Positions 29,250 through 38,701 of a stretch of DNA of 64,000 bases are shown here, one piece after another. Under the pieces are notes generated by a model that made no database searches, was not told the DNA's origin, and saw only the letters and a list, made by a program, of their open reading frames with translations. Source of the stretch: Micromonospora halotolerans (lineage in GTDB: Bacteria; Actinomycetota; Actinomycetes; Mycobacteriales; Micromonosporaceae); assembly GCF_032108445.1 (NCBI RefSeq), contig NZ_CP134876.1:1302001-1366000 (forward strand). Direction: 5' to 3'. Both the position numbers and the translations under genes were made by a program. Position 1 is the first letter of the stretch. Every line of letters starts with the position of its first letter.

Positions 29250-32200
29250 TCACAGGCGCGGGTCCTGCTGGACCTTCAGGGCGTTGAGGATCGGGTCGCG
29301 CTCGCCGATCTCGCCGCGGAGCTCGACCTTCAGATCGCCACCGGCGTGCTCGACGATGACCGCGTTCACGTCCGCGGTCAGCGCACCCGCCTTCGCCTGC
29401 ACGTCGTGGTCGTGGAGCACGGCCTTGCCGTCGACCAGAACATCGAAGGTACGCACGCCGGCCTTGACCTTCTCGATCTCCGCGAAGTCGAGGCCGAGCC
29501 GGTACGTCCCGGCGGGCGCGTCCTTGAACACGTAGGTGAACGTCTTGCCGGTCCGCTGGGTGCGGAACAGGTCGTCGTCCTCCGTGCCGCCGATGTCGGC
29601 CTTGGTGGCACGCGCCGTGCCGCCGACGTAGCCCCACGGCCGCGAGCCGATCTCCTGGTCGGGCGACCAGACGAAGCCGTCGGTGCCGACGTACCCGGAT
29701 CCGCCGACGTCGACGCCCTGCCAGTAGGCCGAGGTCGCCAGGCGGACCGGCTTGAGCTGGGCCTCGCCCTTGGCGGCGTTCGACGCTACGAGCACGTCCC
29801 CGACGAGCACGCCGGGCTCGACGCCGGCGTTGTCGGCCGTCGCCGTGACCGTGGTGGACTCCCCGGCCGCCAGCGTGACCGTGCCGGTTGCGGCCGCGCC
29901 CGTGAGGGTCAGCCACGGAAGGTCGGCGGCCTCGTGCCCGCCGTCGCTGGTGCGCTTCTGCTCGCTGAGCCGCACCTCGAGCGGGGCGGAGCCGGTGTTG
30001 GTCACGGTCACGCCGGCCGTCGCCTTCTGGCCCTTGTCGAGGAGCCAGTCGAGGTCACCTCCGGTGACGGTGGCGATGCCCGTGGTCAACGCCGTGTCGA
30101 CCACCTCGGCCTGGTCCTTCTTGGCGATGGTCAGCCGGTGGCTGGCGGTGACGTAGTTCGGCGACGACACCTCCACGGTGTTCTCGCCGACCAGCGCCTG
30201 GGCCTTCCACCGGCCCTTCGCGTCGGCCGTGATGACCCGCTCACCGTTCGGCCCCTTGAGCGTGACGATCGCGCCCTCGATCGGCTTGCCGTCGTTCTTG
30301 TCGGTGACGGTGCCCTCGATCGTGCCCGCGGCCGGGAGGGTGTACTCCAGCCCCAGGCCGGCCTTCAGGACGGGCTGGTCGAAGGAGTACTGGCCCGCGG
30401 GGTTGCGCGTCAGGCTCTCCACACCGACCGTCGCCGACGACCCCCGGGTGAGGGGGTTGTCGCCGCCGACACCGTCGCCGTACCCGATCTGGATGCGTCC
30501 GTCCGCGATCAGGGTGACCGAGAAGCTCACGCGAGCCGTCTGGTCGTTGTAGAAGGTGGCGTTGCGCCACTCGATGACCTCAGCGGCCAGGCCGTCCACC
30601 TCGGTTCTGCCGAAGTAGATGCCCGCCTCGTCGTCGACGACCAGGTCGTCCCAGAGCGGATAGATCGCGTCGAACGCGTATGGCGACGGCAGCTCCGTGT
30701 TGTTCCCCACGGCGCTGGCCTGGTCGAAGATCAGCTGGCCGTTCGTCGTCACGCACACGCCGTCCCAGGCCGTGTCGTAGAACGGGAACAGGAAGCTGGA
30801 GTCGAACCACAGCACGCCGCAGACGTCGTCGCCGTGCCACCCGGACTCCTCCGTACCCTGGCGGTAGAGCCCGTCGGTCACCTTCATCGAGTACGAGCGA
30901 CCGGCGGGGGCCACCGGCACGGGACCCGGCTCCGGCTGTTCGGGCTGGGGCTCCGGCTCCGCGGTGTCTGCGCGCGGGTCGAGCGTCACACGCAGCGCGG
31001 CGATGGTCGGGGCCCGAAGTCCCTTCGAACCCCGCAGCTCCACGGTCAGCGGACCGCCCTCGTGCTTCACGACGGCGGTGCGCCAGTCGGCGGCGTTCGG
31101 CCCCACGACCGCGGCCGCGTCGTACGCGTAGTCCGTCAGCGTTCCGTTCACGAGGACGTCGAACACCCGCTTGCCCTTGGCCACGTTGTCGATCTCGGCG
31201 AAACCGAGGTCGATCGCGTAGGTGCCCTTGGGCGCGTCGGGGAAGCGGTAGAACAACTGCTTGTCCGGCGTGGTGCGCTGCGACTGGAACAGGGCGTCGT
31301 CCGTCGTGCCCGCGATGTCGGCCGGCGTGGAGGTGACCTTCGTCTTCCCGTCGTAGCCCCACGCCGCCTTGCCGGCTGCCTGATCGCCGGACCAGGTGTA
31401 GCCGGAGCCGTCGGTGAACGATGGCCCGCCGGCGTTGACGCCCACCTGGTACTTCGTGGTCGTGAGCGTCACCGGGACGTACGTCTTGGACTGGCGTCCG
31501 GAGTCGGACCTCACGACGATGTTCGCGCCGAGGACTCCGGGCTTGGCGTCCTTGGAGGAGATGGAGACCTTGACGGTCGTCGACTGACCCGGGGCGAGGG
31601 TGCCGCCGGTCGAGGAGAGCGACAGCCACGGCAGGTCGGTGAGCAGGTCGTCCTCGACGTCGACCAGTACCACGTCATCGGCGACCTGGTCGGCCGCCCA
31701 CAGCGCGCCGGTCGAGTCGGTCTCGAGGCCGCCGCCCTGCGTCGCCTTCTGGCCCGGGAACCACCACGCGTTGACCAGCGAGCAGTCGTCGGGGTCGACC
31801 TGCAGCAGGCGGGTGGGCCTGTTGAAGGTGAGGTCGGTGTACCAGATGGTGTCGGACGCCTGGTTGTAGGCCAGTCCCATCACCTCGGGCAGCGGCGGGG
31901 CGCAGAACGACAGCAGCGCACCGGCGTTGTCGTGCGACGTGCCGGCGACGGTGCCGATCATGCCGTTCGCCCGGCCGCCGACGTAGAACACGTCCTCCGC
32001 CGGGTTGTAGGCGAGGCCGGTCAGCTGCAGCGTGGACCAGTCACCCTTGATCTGCCGGGTCTCCTTCCCGGTCTCCCGGTCGAAGCAGTGGATGTAGCTG
32101 GCCGGGCTGTCCTCCATCTGGCACATGTCACCGGTCTTGGTGTCGAGCGCCATGTCGAACGCCCGGTACGCGGGGTTCCACGACGCGTCGAAGACCTTGC

Positions 32201-35200
32201 CGGTCGGCTTACCGGTCACCGTGTAGGCGGTGTTGGTCCGCTCGATGTAGTCGTGGACCCAGACGTCACCGTCGTACCCGATGCCGGAGGGCTCCTTCTC
32301 CGCGATGGTGCCCGGGATCTCGATGCGGGTGATGACGTCGCCGCCGGAGGTCGGGCCGACCTTGGCGGCCGCCTGTGCTTCCGCCTTGGTCGCCGTCGTA
32401 GCCTTGCCGTCGGCGTTCGACGGCTTCATGCCGCTCGCACCGGCCTTCCACGCGGTGAGGTCGATCGTGCTGTCCGCACCCGTCCCGGTGCGCGCGGTGG
32501 CGCCGGTGGCGTCAAGCTCGGGGTGGCGCGCGGCCTCGCCCAGGTCGTACGAGAGCGGGGCAGAACCGGTGTTGGTCAGCGTCAGCGAGCCCACACCGTT
32601 CTGGTCGGTGCCCATCACGGCGTCGAGGCCGTCGGCCTTCAGGCCGGCGACTCCCGTGGTGAGACGCGCGTCGACCGTCGCCTTCGCGTAGAGCTTGTCG
32701 AGGGTGAAGTTGTACGACCCCGTCACGTAGTTCGGCGCCTCGACCGTCATCGTGTAGTCGGCGACCGGCAGCTGCCGATGCACGATGCCCGTTCCGTTGG
32801 TCGTGACCGCCTCGACGAGCCCGAACTTGTTCGTGAAGGAGACCTTGGCCCCGGACACCGGCAGCCCGTCGTTCTTGTCGACGACTGTCGCGTCGAGGTA
32901 GCCCCAGTCCGGCAGGTCGTAGGTGACGATCATCCCGTCGTGCAGCACCGGGACGTTTTCGGAGAACCGGATGCCGTCCACGCCGGCCCAGCCCTGGATG
33001 CCGGTTGTGGTTTTGGCGCCGCCGGTCACCGGATCGTCGGTGCCGATGCCGTCGCCGTACCCGAAGATCACCTTGCCCGAGCGGGTGAGCGTGGCCGAGT
33101 AGTTGACCGGCTCCGAGTACTCAGACCGGATCGGATAGGCCCAGATCTTGGCGTTGCGGAATTCGACGACGAACGCGTCCTCGCCGTCGACCTTGGTGGC
33201 CGCCGTGAAGACGCCGCCGCCGGGGGCGAACTCGACGGGGGTCTGGACGTAGAACGGGAAGACGCCCGCACCGCCGCTGCCGGGTCCGGTGCCCTCCTCC
33301 GGGGTGATCACGCCGCGCAGGCTGATGCCGAGGGTGTCGTGGCTGCCGTTGTAGAGCGCGATCGGGAACGGCAGGTTCACCGTCGCCCACACCCCGCTGG
33401 TGAACGCGACCGGGTCGGTGCCGCGCAGGTACTCGCCTTCGGAGACGGCGCAGCTGTAGCCGCCCTTGTCGACGACGCGCCCGACCGGGATCTCCAGCGA
33501 CGTGTTCTCGGTGCCGACGGTCAGCGGGAGGGACGTCGGGGAGAGGCAGGCGTTGGGCGTGATGGCGAGCCCGTACTGGCCCTCCGGCACACCGGCGATC
33601 GTGAACGCGCCGTTGGAGTCCGTACGTATCGGCTTCAGCGGCGTGTCCTTGACGGAGACGTCGGCGTTCGGTACCGGCTGCTTCTTGTCGTCGACGACCT
33701 TGCCGCTGATGTCGTGGCGCGCGGCGGCCGTGAGCGGAAGCTTGACGGAGGTGTCCTGGCCGAGGGAGATCGTGACGTTGGCGGTCGCGGTCAGGTAGCC
33801 GAAGACCTTGGTGCTGATCTGGTAGTCACCGGCCGGGAGGTTGATCGTGAACTGGCCGTCCTTGTCGGTGCCGATGGACCGGCTGAACGGTCCGCTGATC
33901 GTCACGTCGGCGGCGGGGACCGGGGCGCCGTCGGCGGTGACGACACCCGTGAGGGTGCCGCCCTGCCGGGGCGCGAGCTCGAGCAGGCGGACGAGGTCGA
34001 GCCGGCCTTCGCCGTACTTGTTGTTGACGTCGGCGGTGCCGCCGCACTCGGTGTCGTCGACATCGACGGCCGAGTCGGCGAGCAGGCGGCGGGTCTGCTC
34101 AACCTGCCCGATCAGCGTCGGGTCGTAGCTCCACAGGTCGGCGACGGCGCCGGCGACGTGGGGAGCCGCCATCGACGTACCGGCCATCTCGACGTAACTG
34201 TTGTTCGGGTAGGACGATCGGACGGCTACGCCCGGAGCGGAGATCTCGGGCTTGATCCGGCCACCCTCACCCTCACCCTTGCGGGAGAACGACGCGAGCG
34301 TGCCGTCCGAGTCGTACGCGCCGACGGAGTAGGCGCTCTCGGCGGAGCCGGGCGAGGAGACGGTGTCGCAGGCCGCGTACGGGCTGGTGTTGCCCGATGA
34401 CCAGACGCTGAAGATGCCGGCGGCGCTCCAGGCCTCGTCGATGACCTGGAAGAAGTCGTCGAAGTTGTGTTCGAGCGTCTGGCCCCACGAGTTGTTGATG
34501 ACGTGGGGGCGCTTGGACGGGTCAGGGTTGTTCCCGTTGAGGTCGGTCGGGGCGAGCAGCCACCAGCCGGACTTGAGCAGCGACTCGACGCCGCTGCTGT
34601 CGCAGCAGCCGTTCGTCGCGATCCACTGCGCGTCCGGGGCGACGCCGACGTGCTCGGTGCCGTCGTCGCCGACCATGGTGCCCATGGTGTGCGTGCCGTG
34701 TCCGTTGTCGTCGCACGGTGCGCCCGTGCACGTGCCGCGGGTGGCCATCCAGTTGTAGTTGTGGTCGACGGTGCCGTCGGGCTTCGTGCCGCGGTACTGG
34801 TGCATCAGGGCGGGGTGGTCGAACTGGACGCCCGAGTCGAGGTTGGACACGGTGATGCCCGCGCCGGTGGCGCCCATGGCCCACGCCTGGGGGGCATGGA
34901 TGGCGTCCAGACCCCACGTGACGGTGCCTGCCTCGGCGGCGGCCTTCGGGGCGGCGGGGCGGGCAGCCTTGTCGGCCGGCGTCTTCTCGTCCACGGGCTC
35001 GACCAGCGCGACCTGCGGCGTCGCGTGGATCTCGGCGACCTGCCCGACCGAGGCGACGTCGAGCGCGAGCTTCTGCGTGCCGCCCTTGACGAGCACGGCG
35101 TTGACGAGCGGGTAGGACGTGTACTTCACGCCCGCCGCGTCGAGCTCGGCGGAGACGGACGCCGCGGAGTTCTTCGCTGCCGCTTTCAGCGCGTCGTAGA

Positions 35201-35438
35201 CGAACTGACCGCGGGCGGTCCAGTTCGCCATCTTCTTGGCGGGAGCGAGATCGGCCTTGGTGTCGAACGTGATCCAGAAGTCGGAGGCCGGCTGCGTGCG
35301 GAAGCGATCCTTCAGGTCCGACGCGATCTTGTTGGCGGCCGCGCCGGGATCAGGCTCAGCGGCGGACGCCGGTGTTGGCTGGATCATGCTCAGGCCGACC
35401 GCTACGGCCAGCGAAGCCGCGAGGGCTTTGAGTCTCAT
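29250..35438 (-). CDS. giant secreted subtilisin-like (S8) protease with regulatory and malectin-like modules
   Basis: 2062 residues. A Sec signal peptide is cleaved at about ASAA/EPDP (27). The inhibitor-like propeptide runs to ~170. The S8 catalytic domain contains D201 (SNLDSGV), H247 (NGHGTHT), oxyanion N350 and S422 (GTSMAAPHV), similar to bacillopeptidase F/Vpr-type enzymes. It is followed by at least four carboxypeptidase-regulatory-like beta domains, two 'YxDGxG' beta domains (FGYGDGIGTDD, IGYGDGVGGDN) and two malectin-like domains (GVNAGGPSF... and DVGGSGYVG...). The order is partly duplicated, so the C-terminal two thirds look like an internal repeat. The RBS GAAGGA precedes the ATG. 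Extracellular proteolysis with carbohydrate or wall attachment is the likely role. Confidence 0.9.
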   Translation of the reverse strand: MRLKALAASLAVAVGLSMIQPTPASAAEPDPGAAANKIASDLKDRFRTQPASDFWITFDTKADLAPAKKMANWTARGQFVYDALKAAAKNSAASVSAELDAAGVKYTSYPLVNAVLVKGGTQKLALDVASVGQVAEIHATPQVALVEPVDEKTPADKAARPAAPKAAAEAGTVTWGLDAIHAPQAWAMGATGAGITVSNLDSGVQFDHPALMHQYRGTKPDGTVDHNYNWMATRGTCTGAPCDDNGHGTHTMGTMVGDDGTEHVGVAPDAQWIATNGCCDSSGVESLLKSGWWLLAPTDLNGNNPDPSKRPHVINNSWGQTLEHNFDDFFQVIDEAWSAAGIFSVWSSGNTSPYAACDTVSSPGSAESAYSVGAYDSDGTLASFSRKGEGEGGRIKPEISAPGVAVRSSYPNNSYVEMAGTSMAAPHVAGAVADLWSYDPTLIGQVEQTRRLLADSAVDVDDTECGGTADVNNKYGEGRLDLVRLLELAPRQGGTLTGVVTADGAPVPAADVTISGPFSRSIGTDKDGQFTINLPAGDYQISTKVFGYLTATANVTISLGQDTSVKLPLTAAARHDISGKVVDDKKQPVPNADVSVKDTPLKPIRTDSNGAFTIAGVPEGQYGLAITPNACLSPTSLPLTVGTENTSLEIPVGRVVDKGGYSCAVSEGEYLRGTDPVAFTSGVWATVNLPFPIALYNGSHDTLGISLRGVITPEEGTGPGSGGAGVFPFYVQTPVEFAPGGGVFTAATKVDGEDAFVVEFRNAKIWAYPIRSEYSEPVNYSATLTRSGKVIFGYGDGIGTDDPVTGGAKTTTGIQGWAGVDGIRFSENVPVLHDGMIVTYDLPDWGYLDATVVDKNDGLPVSGAKVSFTNKFGLVEAVTTNGTGIVHRQLPVADYTMTVEAPNYVTGSYNFTLDKLYAKATVDARLTTGVAGLKADGLDAVMGTDQNGVGSLTLTNTGSAPLSYDLGEAARHPELDATGATARTGTGADSTIDLTAWKAGASGMKPSNADGKATTATKAEAQAAAKVGPTSGGDVITRIEIPGTIAEKEPSGIGYDGDVWVHDYIERTNTAYTVTGKPTGKVFDASWNPAYRAFDMALDTKTGDMCQMEDSPASYIHCFDRETGKETRQIKGDWSTLQLTGLAYNPAEDVFYVGGRANGMIGTVAGTSHDNAGALLSFCAPPLPEVMGLAYNQASDTIWYTDLTFNRPTRLLQVDPDDCSLVNAWWFPGQKATQGGGLETDSTGALWAADQVADDVVLVDVEDDLLTDLPWLSLSSTGGTLAPGQSTTVKVSISSKDAKPGVLGANIVVRSDSGRQSKTYVPVTLTTTKYQVGVNAGGPSFTDGSGYTWSGDQAAGKAAWGYDGKTKVTSTPADIAGTTDDALFQSQRTTPDKQLFYRFPDAPKGTYAIDLGFAEIDNVAKGKRVFDVLVNGTLTDYAYDAAAVVGPNAADWRTAVVKHEGGPLTVELRGSKGLRAPTIAALRVTLDPRADTAEPEPQPEQPEPGPVPVAPAGRSYSMKVTDGLYRQGTEESGWHGDDVCGVLWFDSSFLFPFYDTAWDGVCVTTNGQLIFDQASAVGNNTELPSPYAFDAIYPLWDDLVVDDEAGIYFGRTEVDGLAAEVIEWRNATFYNDQTARVSFSVTLIADGRIQIGYGDGVGGDNPLTRGSSATVGVESLTRNPAGQYSFDQPVLKAGLGLEYTLPAAGTIEGTVTDKNDGKPIEGAIVTLKGPNGERVITADAKGRWKAQALVGENTVEVSSPNYVTASHRLTIAKKDQAEVVDTALTTGIATVTGGDLDWLLDKGQKATAGVTVTNTGSAPLEVRLSEQKRTSDGGHEAADLPWLTLTGAAATGTVTLAAGESTTVTATADNAGVEPGVLVGDVLVASNAAKGEAQLKPVRLATSAYWQGVDVGGSGYVGTDGFVWSPDQEIGSRPWGYVGGTARATKADIGGTEDDDLFRTQRTGKTFTYVFKDAPAGTYRLGLDFAEIEKVKAGVRTFDVLVDGKAVLHDHDVQAKAGALTADVNAVIVEHAGGDLKVELRGEIGERDPILNALKVQQDPRL

Positions 35439-35694
35439 GCGGGGTCCTTCGCCTACAGGGGTTGGTAGGGGTCGTGGCGCTCGTGCTCGTCGGCACCGTC
35501 GGCGTCGCGGGCGTCGGAGGCGCCGGGGGCGCTGACGCGCGGCTCGCGCGACAGCTCGAGAGGTGGCTGGTGCTCGCCGGCGGAGTCGTCACGCGAGACA
35601 GGTCGCTCAGCCATGCATTGGCCTACGGCTATGGATCATGCAGTCATGCTCGACGGACGAGTGACCGCTCGCTATCCAGCGGATACGTCAATTT

Positions 35695-38682
35695 TCACGA
35701 CGCGTCGCCGAGGGTTTCCTCTTCTGCGAACACTCCGGCCTCCACCGCCTTGACCGCGAGAGCGGTCCGGGAGGTCACCTTCAGCTTGCGCATCGCCGCA
35801 CGGAGCTGTTGATCCACCGTGGCCGGCGACTTGGCCAGGATCCGGCTTATCTCCCGGTTCGTCTTGCCGGCGACGACGAGTTGGACCACGTCGAGCTCGC
35901 GAGGTGAGAGCTGGTCGCCGTACCCTCGCCGGCCGCCGCGCCACAGTCGCGGAACCTCGGCGCCGTGTTCGCGAAGCCGCTGTGCGACACGGTCCGCGTC
36001 GCCGCGGGCTCCGAGCCTGAACAGGTGCTCGTACTGCGTGGCCAGCAGCTCTCGGCCCTGCTCGATCTGGCCCTGCACGATGAGCGCCTCGGCTTGACGC
36101 TCGCGGGCGAGCATGACGTCGTAGGGGCGCGGCAACGCGCTCCAGGCGCGCGCCGCCCGATCGAATGCCGTCGCCGCGCGGGCGTGGTCTCCGGCTGCGG
36201 CGAGCAGCAGGGCGCGGCATACGGTGAGCGCGGCGCGAGGCGCAGGCGCCGTACGGCCACGCAGTCCTCTGGCGAACTGGTCGCCCAGGCGTGTCGCGGC
36301 CTTCAGGTCGCCCGCGGCGAGGTGCGCCTCGATCCGGGCGGGAACGAGGTCCGTCGCCCAGACCCAGATGCCCTTCCTCCGGACCGTGTCGATCGGCTCG
36401 TTCGTGATCTGCAGCGCCCGGCCGCTGTTTCCGTCCGTCAGCCACAGTCTGGCCAGCGCTGCGGCGGCCTCCATCGTGTCGTCGGCTGCGCCGAGACGGG
36501 CGGACTCCTCGAGGACCCGCCGGAACTGCTCCTCCGCGGCGCGCCGCCGTCCGGCCGCGGCTGCCAGCCGGGCCGCGAGGCGAATGCTGCCGAGGTAGTG
36601 CGCCGGCCGGTCCCGGTCGGCATCGGCGAGTGCCGCGCTTCGCTCCGCGAGACCCTCCCACCGGCCGGTCAGCCACGCCAGGTTGGCCTGTTCGAGTCGG
36701 ACGTTGTGCTGCAACCGGGACGCCTGCTCGGCCTCGGCGAGGCGCATGGCCACCGTGAGGTGTTTGTCCGCGTCGGCGTACCGGCCCCAGATCAGCGCGC
36801 CGGTTCCGACATTCGCGTGGATGCGGGCCACGTCGAGACGCTCCGTCGAGCTCGCGCCGTCGGTCGGCAGGTCGGCGACGACGTCCCAGGCCTCCTCTTC
36901 GCCGAGCATGAGCAACGCCGCGGCCCGGTTGCCGGCCAGGTTCAGCCGCTCCGCGGGAGAATCGATTTCGGCGGTGAGCTCGGCGGCGCGATCGAGCCAA
37001 CGTCGGTGGGTCGACGCCGGCCACGGGCCCGCGTAGGCCCAGCCCAGGTAGGTCATTGCCCGAGCCGCCTCGACCGGGTCATGGTCGAGGTTGGCCACCG
37101 CCTGCTCCAGCTCGCTGAGTGCGGCCTGGGCCTCTCCCCCGGTGATCAGGAGTCGGCCCAGGGGGTTGCGGATCTCGGCCTGCTGGCGGGCGGACAGACC
37201 GGGGGTGTCCAGGACCGAGCGCAAGGTGCGGATCACGCGGTGGTGGACCTCGTCGACCGGTTCACGCCGGCCCAGTGCGGCAACTCCGGCGATGCGCGCG
37301 ACTCGTGCCCGATCCTCCGGCGGCAACACCGCCCATGACAACAGATCGACCAGCAGGTCGACGGCCTTGGTGTGGTCACCCGAGGCCATGGCCAGCTCGG
37401 CACCCTGCTCGGCGTACCGCGCCCAGGACCGCGTCTCGCCCGCCTCACGGAAGTGGTGGGCAAGGCGTGCGACCGGCGGCGGATGGATGTCCTCCAGGGC
37501 GCGACCGGCCAGCAGGTGGAGGTGTCTGCGGTCGGTCAACGGGATCGCTTCGTAGACAGCCGTGGCGGCCAGCACGTGCCGGAATCGCCACCGGCCGCGG
37601 TCGTCTCCGTCCAGGACGCCGGCGTCGGCAGCTTCCGCGACAGCGCCTCGACACGCATCCGGTGACAGACCGGCGGTCAACGCGATCGTGGCCAGCGACG
37701 ACCGTTCAGCCAACGTGGCCGCGGCGCGCAGCACCTGCTGCGCCGTCGGCGACAGACGGCCCACCCGCTCCCGGGTGGAGTCGCGCACCGTTGGCGGCAC
37801 CTGCAGCTCGCGCAGCTTCAGCCGGACCCACTGCCCGTCGCGAAAGACGAGGTCGGCACGGTCGCACATGAGGCGAACCGACTCCTCCAGCGCCAGCGGA
37901 ACGCCACCGGTCCGCTCGTGCATGAACGTCGTGAACTCCTGCGATATCGGGTTGCCGTCCAGCATCGAGGACACCAGCGCTGCCGTGTCGTCGGGTCGCA
38001 TCGGCGCCAGGGCGATCCTCAGCTGGGTCACGCCGGCGGGCAACCGGGACGTCAGCCGCAGCAACAGTGACCCGATGTCCACCTCCTCCGGCCGATAGGA
38101 GATCACCAGGCTCGGCCCGTCGGATTGCTGTCGGGAGGTGACGAACAGCAGGAACTCCAAGGTCACCTCGTCGGCCCAGTGAGCGTCCTCGAGCACGAGA
38201 ACGTCGACACGCAGAGCCCGCAGCAGCTCGTCCAGGGCGCGGAACAGGCGGTGCCGTGCCGCCTTCGCGTCGTCCAAGGGCGGCAGTGCGGGCGGCAGGT
38301 CCGAGGACCATTCAGGGAACAGGGGCCGTAACGCACCCGCCAGCTCGCTGAGCCGCAATCGCGACACCGGGCGGTCGATCCCACGGAACGCGTCGACGAT
38401 CGGCCCCAACGTCAGCGACTCGCGAAGCGGTGGGCACACCGAGACCAGGGCGGTGTGCTGGTCCGGCGCGGCCAGCCACTCCCGCAGCAGTCGGCTCTTC
38501 CCGATCCCCGCCTCGCCCTCCACCAGCACGATCGCCGGTGGCCGGGCCAGGGCGCCCCGAAGCGCCGTCATCTCCCGATCACGACCGACGAAATGCGGCG
38601 TGGAAAGCATCGGTGACGTCCGGTCGTCCTCGGGCGAGGGGTCGAGCATGCGTGATGATCTCTCTTTTCGCTGCTCGGGCAC
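35695..38682 (-). CDS. LAL-type LuxR transcriptional regulator (first of pair)
   Basis: 995 residues; an internal ATG at 38649 is an alternative start. The N-terminal AAA/NB-ARC-like ATPase has Walker A GEAGIGKS at 56-63 and a Walker B VLVLEDAHW near 170. A long TPR-like helical middle follows. A C-terminal LuxR helix-turn-helix starts with QLSPRELDVVQLVVAGKTNREISRIL. LAL regulators sense small molecules or protein partners and activate nearby operons. It lies 256 nt downstream of the giant protease gene's start on the same strand and 19 nt after another LAL gene, so control of the secreted protease is possible. Confidence 0.9.
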   Translation of the reverse strand: MPEQRKERSSRMLDPSPEDDRTSPMLSTPHFVGRDREMTALRGALARPPAIVLVEGEAGIGKSRLLREWLAAPDQHTALVSVCPPLRESLTLGPIVDAFRGIDRPVSRLRLSELAGALRPLFPEWSSDLPPALPPLDDAKAARHRLFRALDELLRALRVDVLVLEDAHWADEVTLEFLLFVTSRQQSDGPSLVISYRPEEVDIGSLLLRLTSRLPAGVTQLRIALAPMRPDDTAALVSSMLDGNPISQEFTTFMHERTGGVPLALEESVRLMCDRADLVFRDGQWVRLKLRELQVPPTVRDSTRERVGRLSPTAQQVLRAAATLAERSSLATIALTAGLSPDACRGAVAEAADAGVLDGDDRGRWRFRHVLAATAVYEAIPLTDRRHLHLLAGRALEDIHPPPVARLAHHFREAGETRSWARYAEQGAELAMASGDHTKAVDLLVDLLSWAVLPPEDRARVARIAGVAALGRREPVDEVHHRVIRTLRSVLDTPGLSARQQAEIRNPLGRLLITGGEAQAALSELEQAVANLDHDPVEAARAMTYLGWAYAGPWPASTHRRWLDRAAELTAEIDSPAERLNLAGNRAAALLMLGEEEAWDVVADLPTDGASSTERLDVARIHANVGTGALIWGRYADADKHLTVAMRLAEAEQASRLQHNVRLEQANLAWLTGRWEGLAERSAALADADRDRPAHYLGSIRLAARLAAAAGRRRAAEEQFRRVLEESARLGAADDTMEAAAALARLWLTDGNSGRALQITNEPIDTVRRKGIWVWATDLVPARIEAHLAAGDLKAATRLGDQFARGLRGRTAPAPRAALTVCRALLLAAAGDHARAATAFDRAARAWSALPRPYDVMLARERQAEALIVQGQIEQGRELLATQYEHLFRLGARGDADRVAQRLREHGAEVPRLWRGGRRGYGDQLSPRELDVVQLVVAGKTNREISRILAKSPATVDQQLRAAMRKLKVTSRTALAVKAVEAGVFAEEETLGDAS

Positions 38683-38701
38683 AAGTAGCGATCGCGCGAC
38701 T

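Noticed and set aside
29037..34400. 1787-codon open frame on the plus strand
   Set aside because: It is fully antisense to the S8 protease and Arg/Val/Gly-rich, the usual mirror frame of a high-GC gene.
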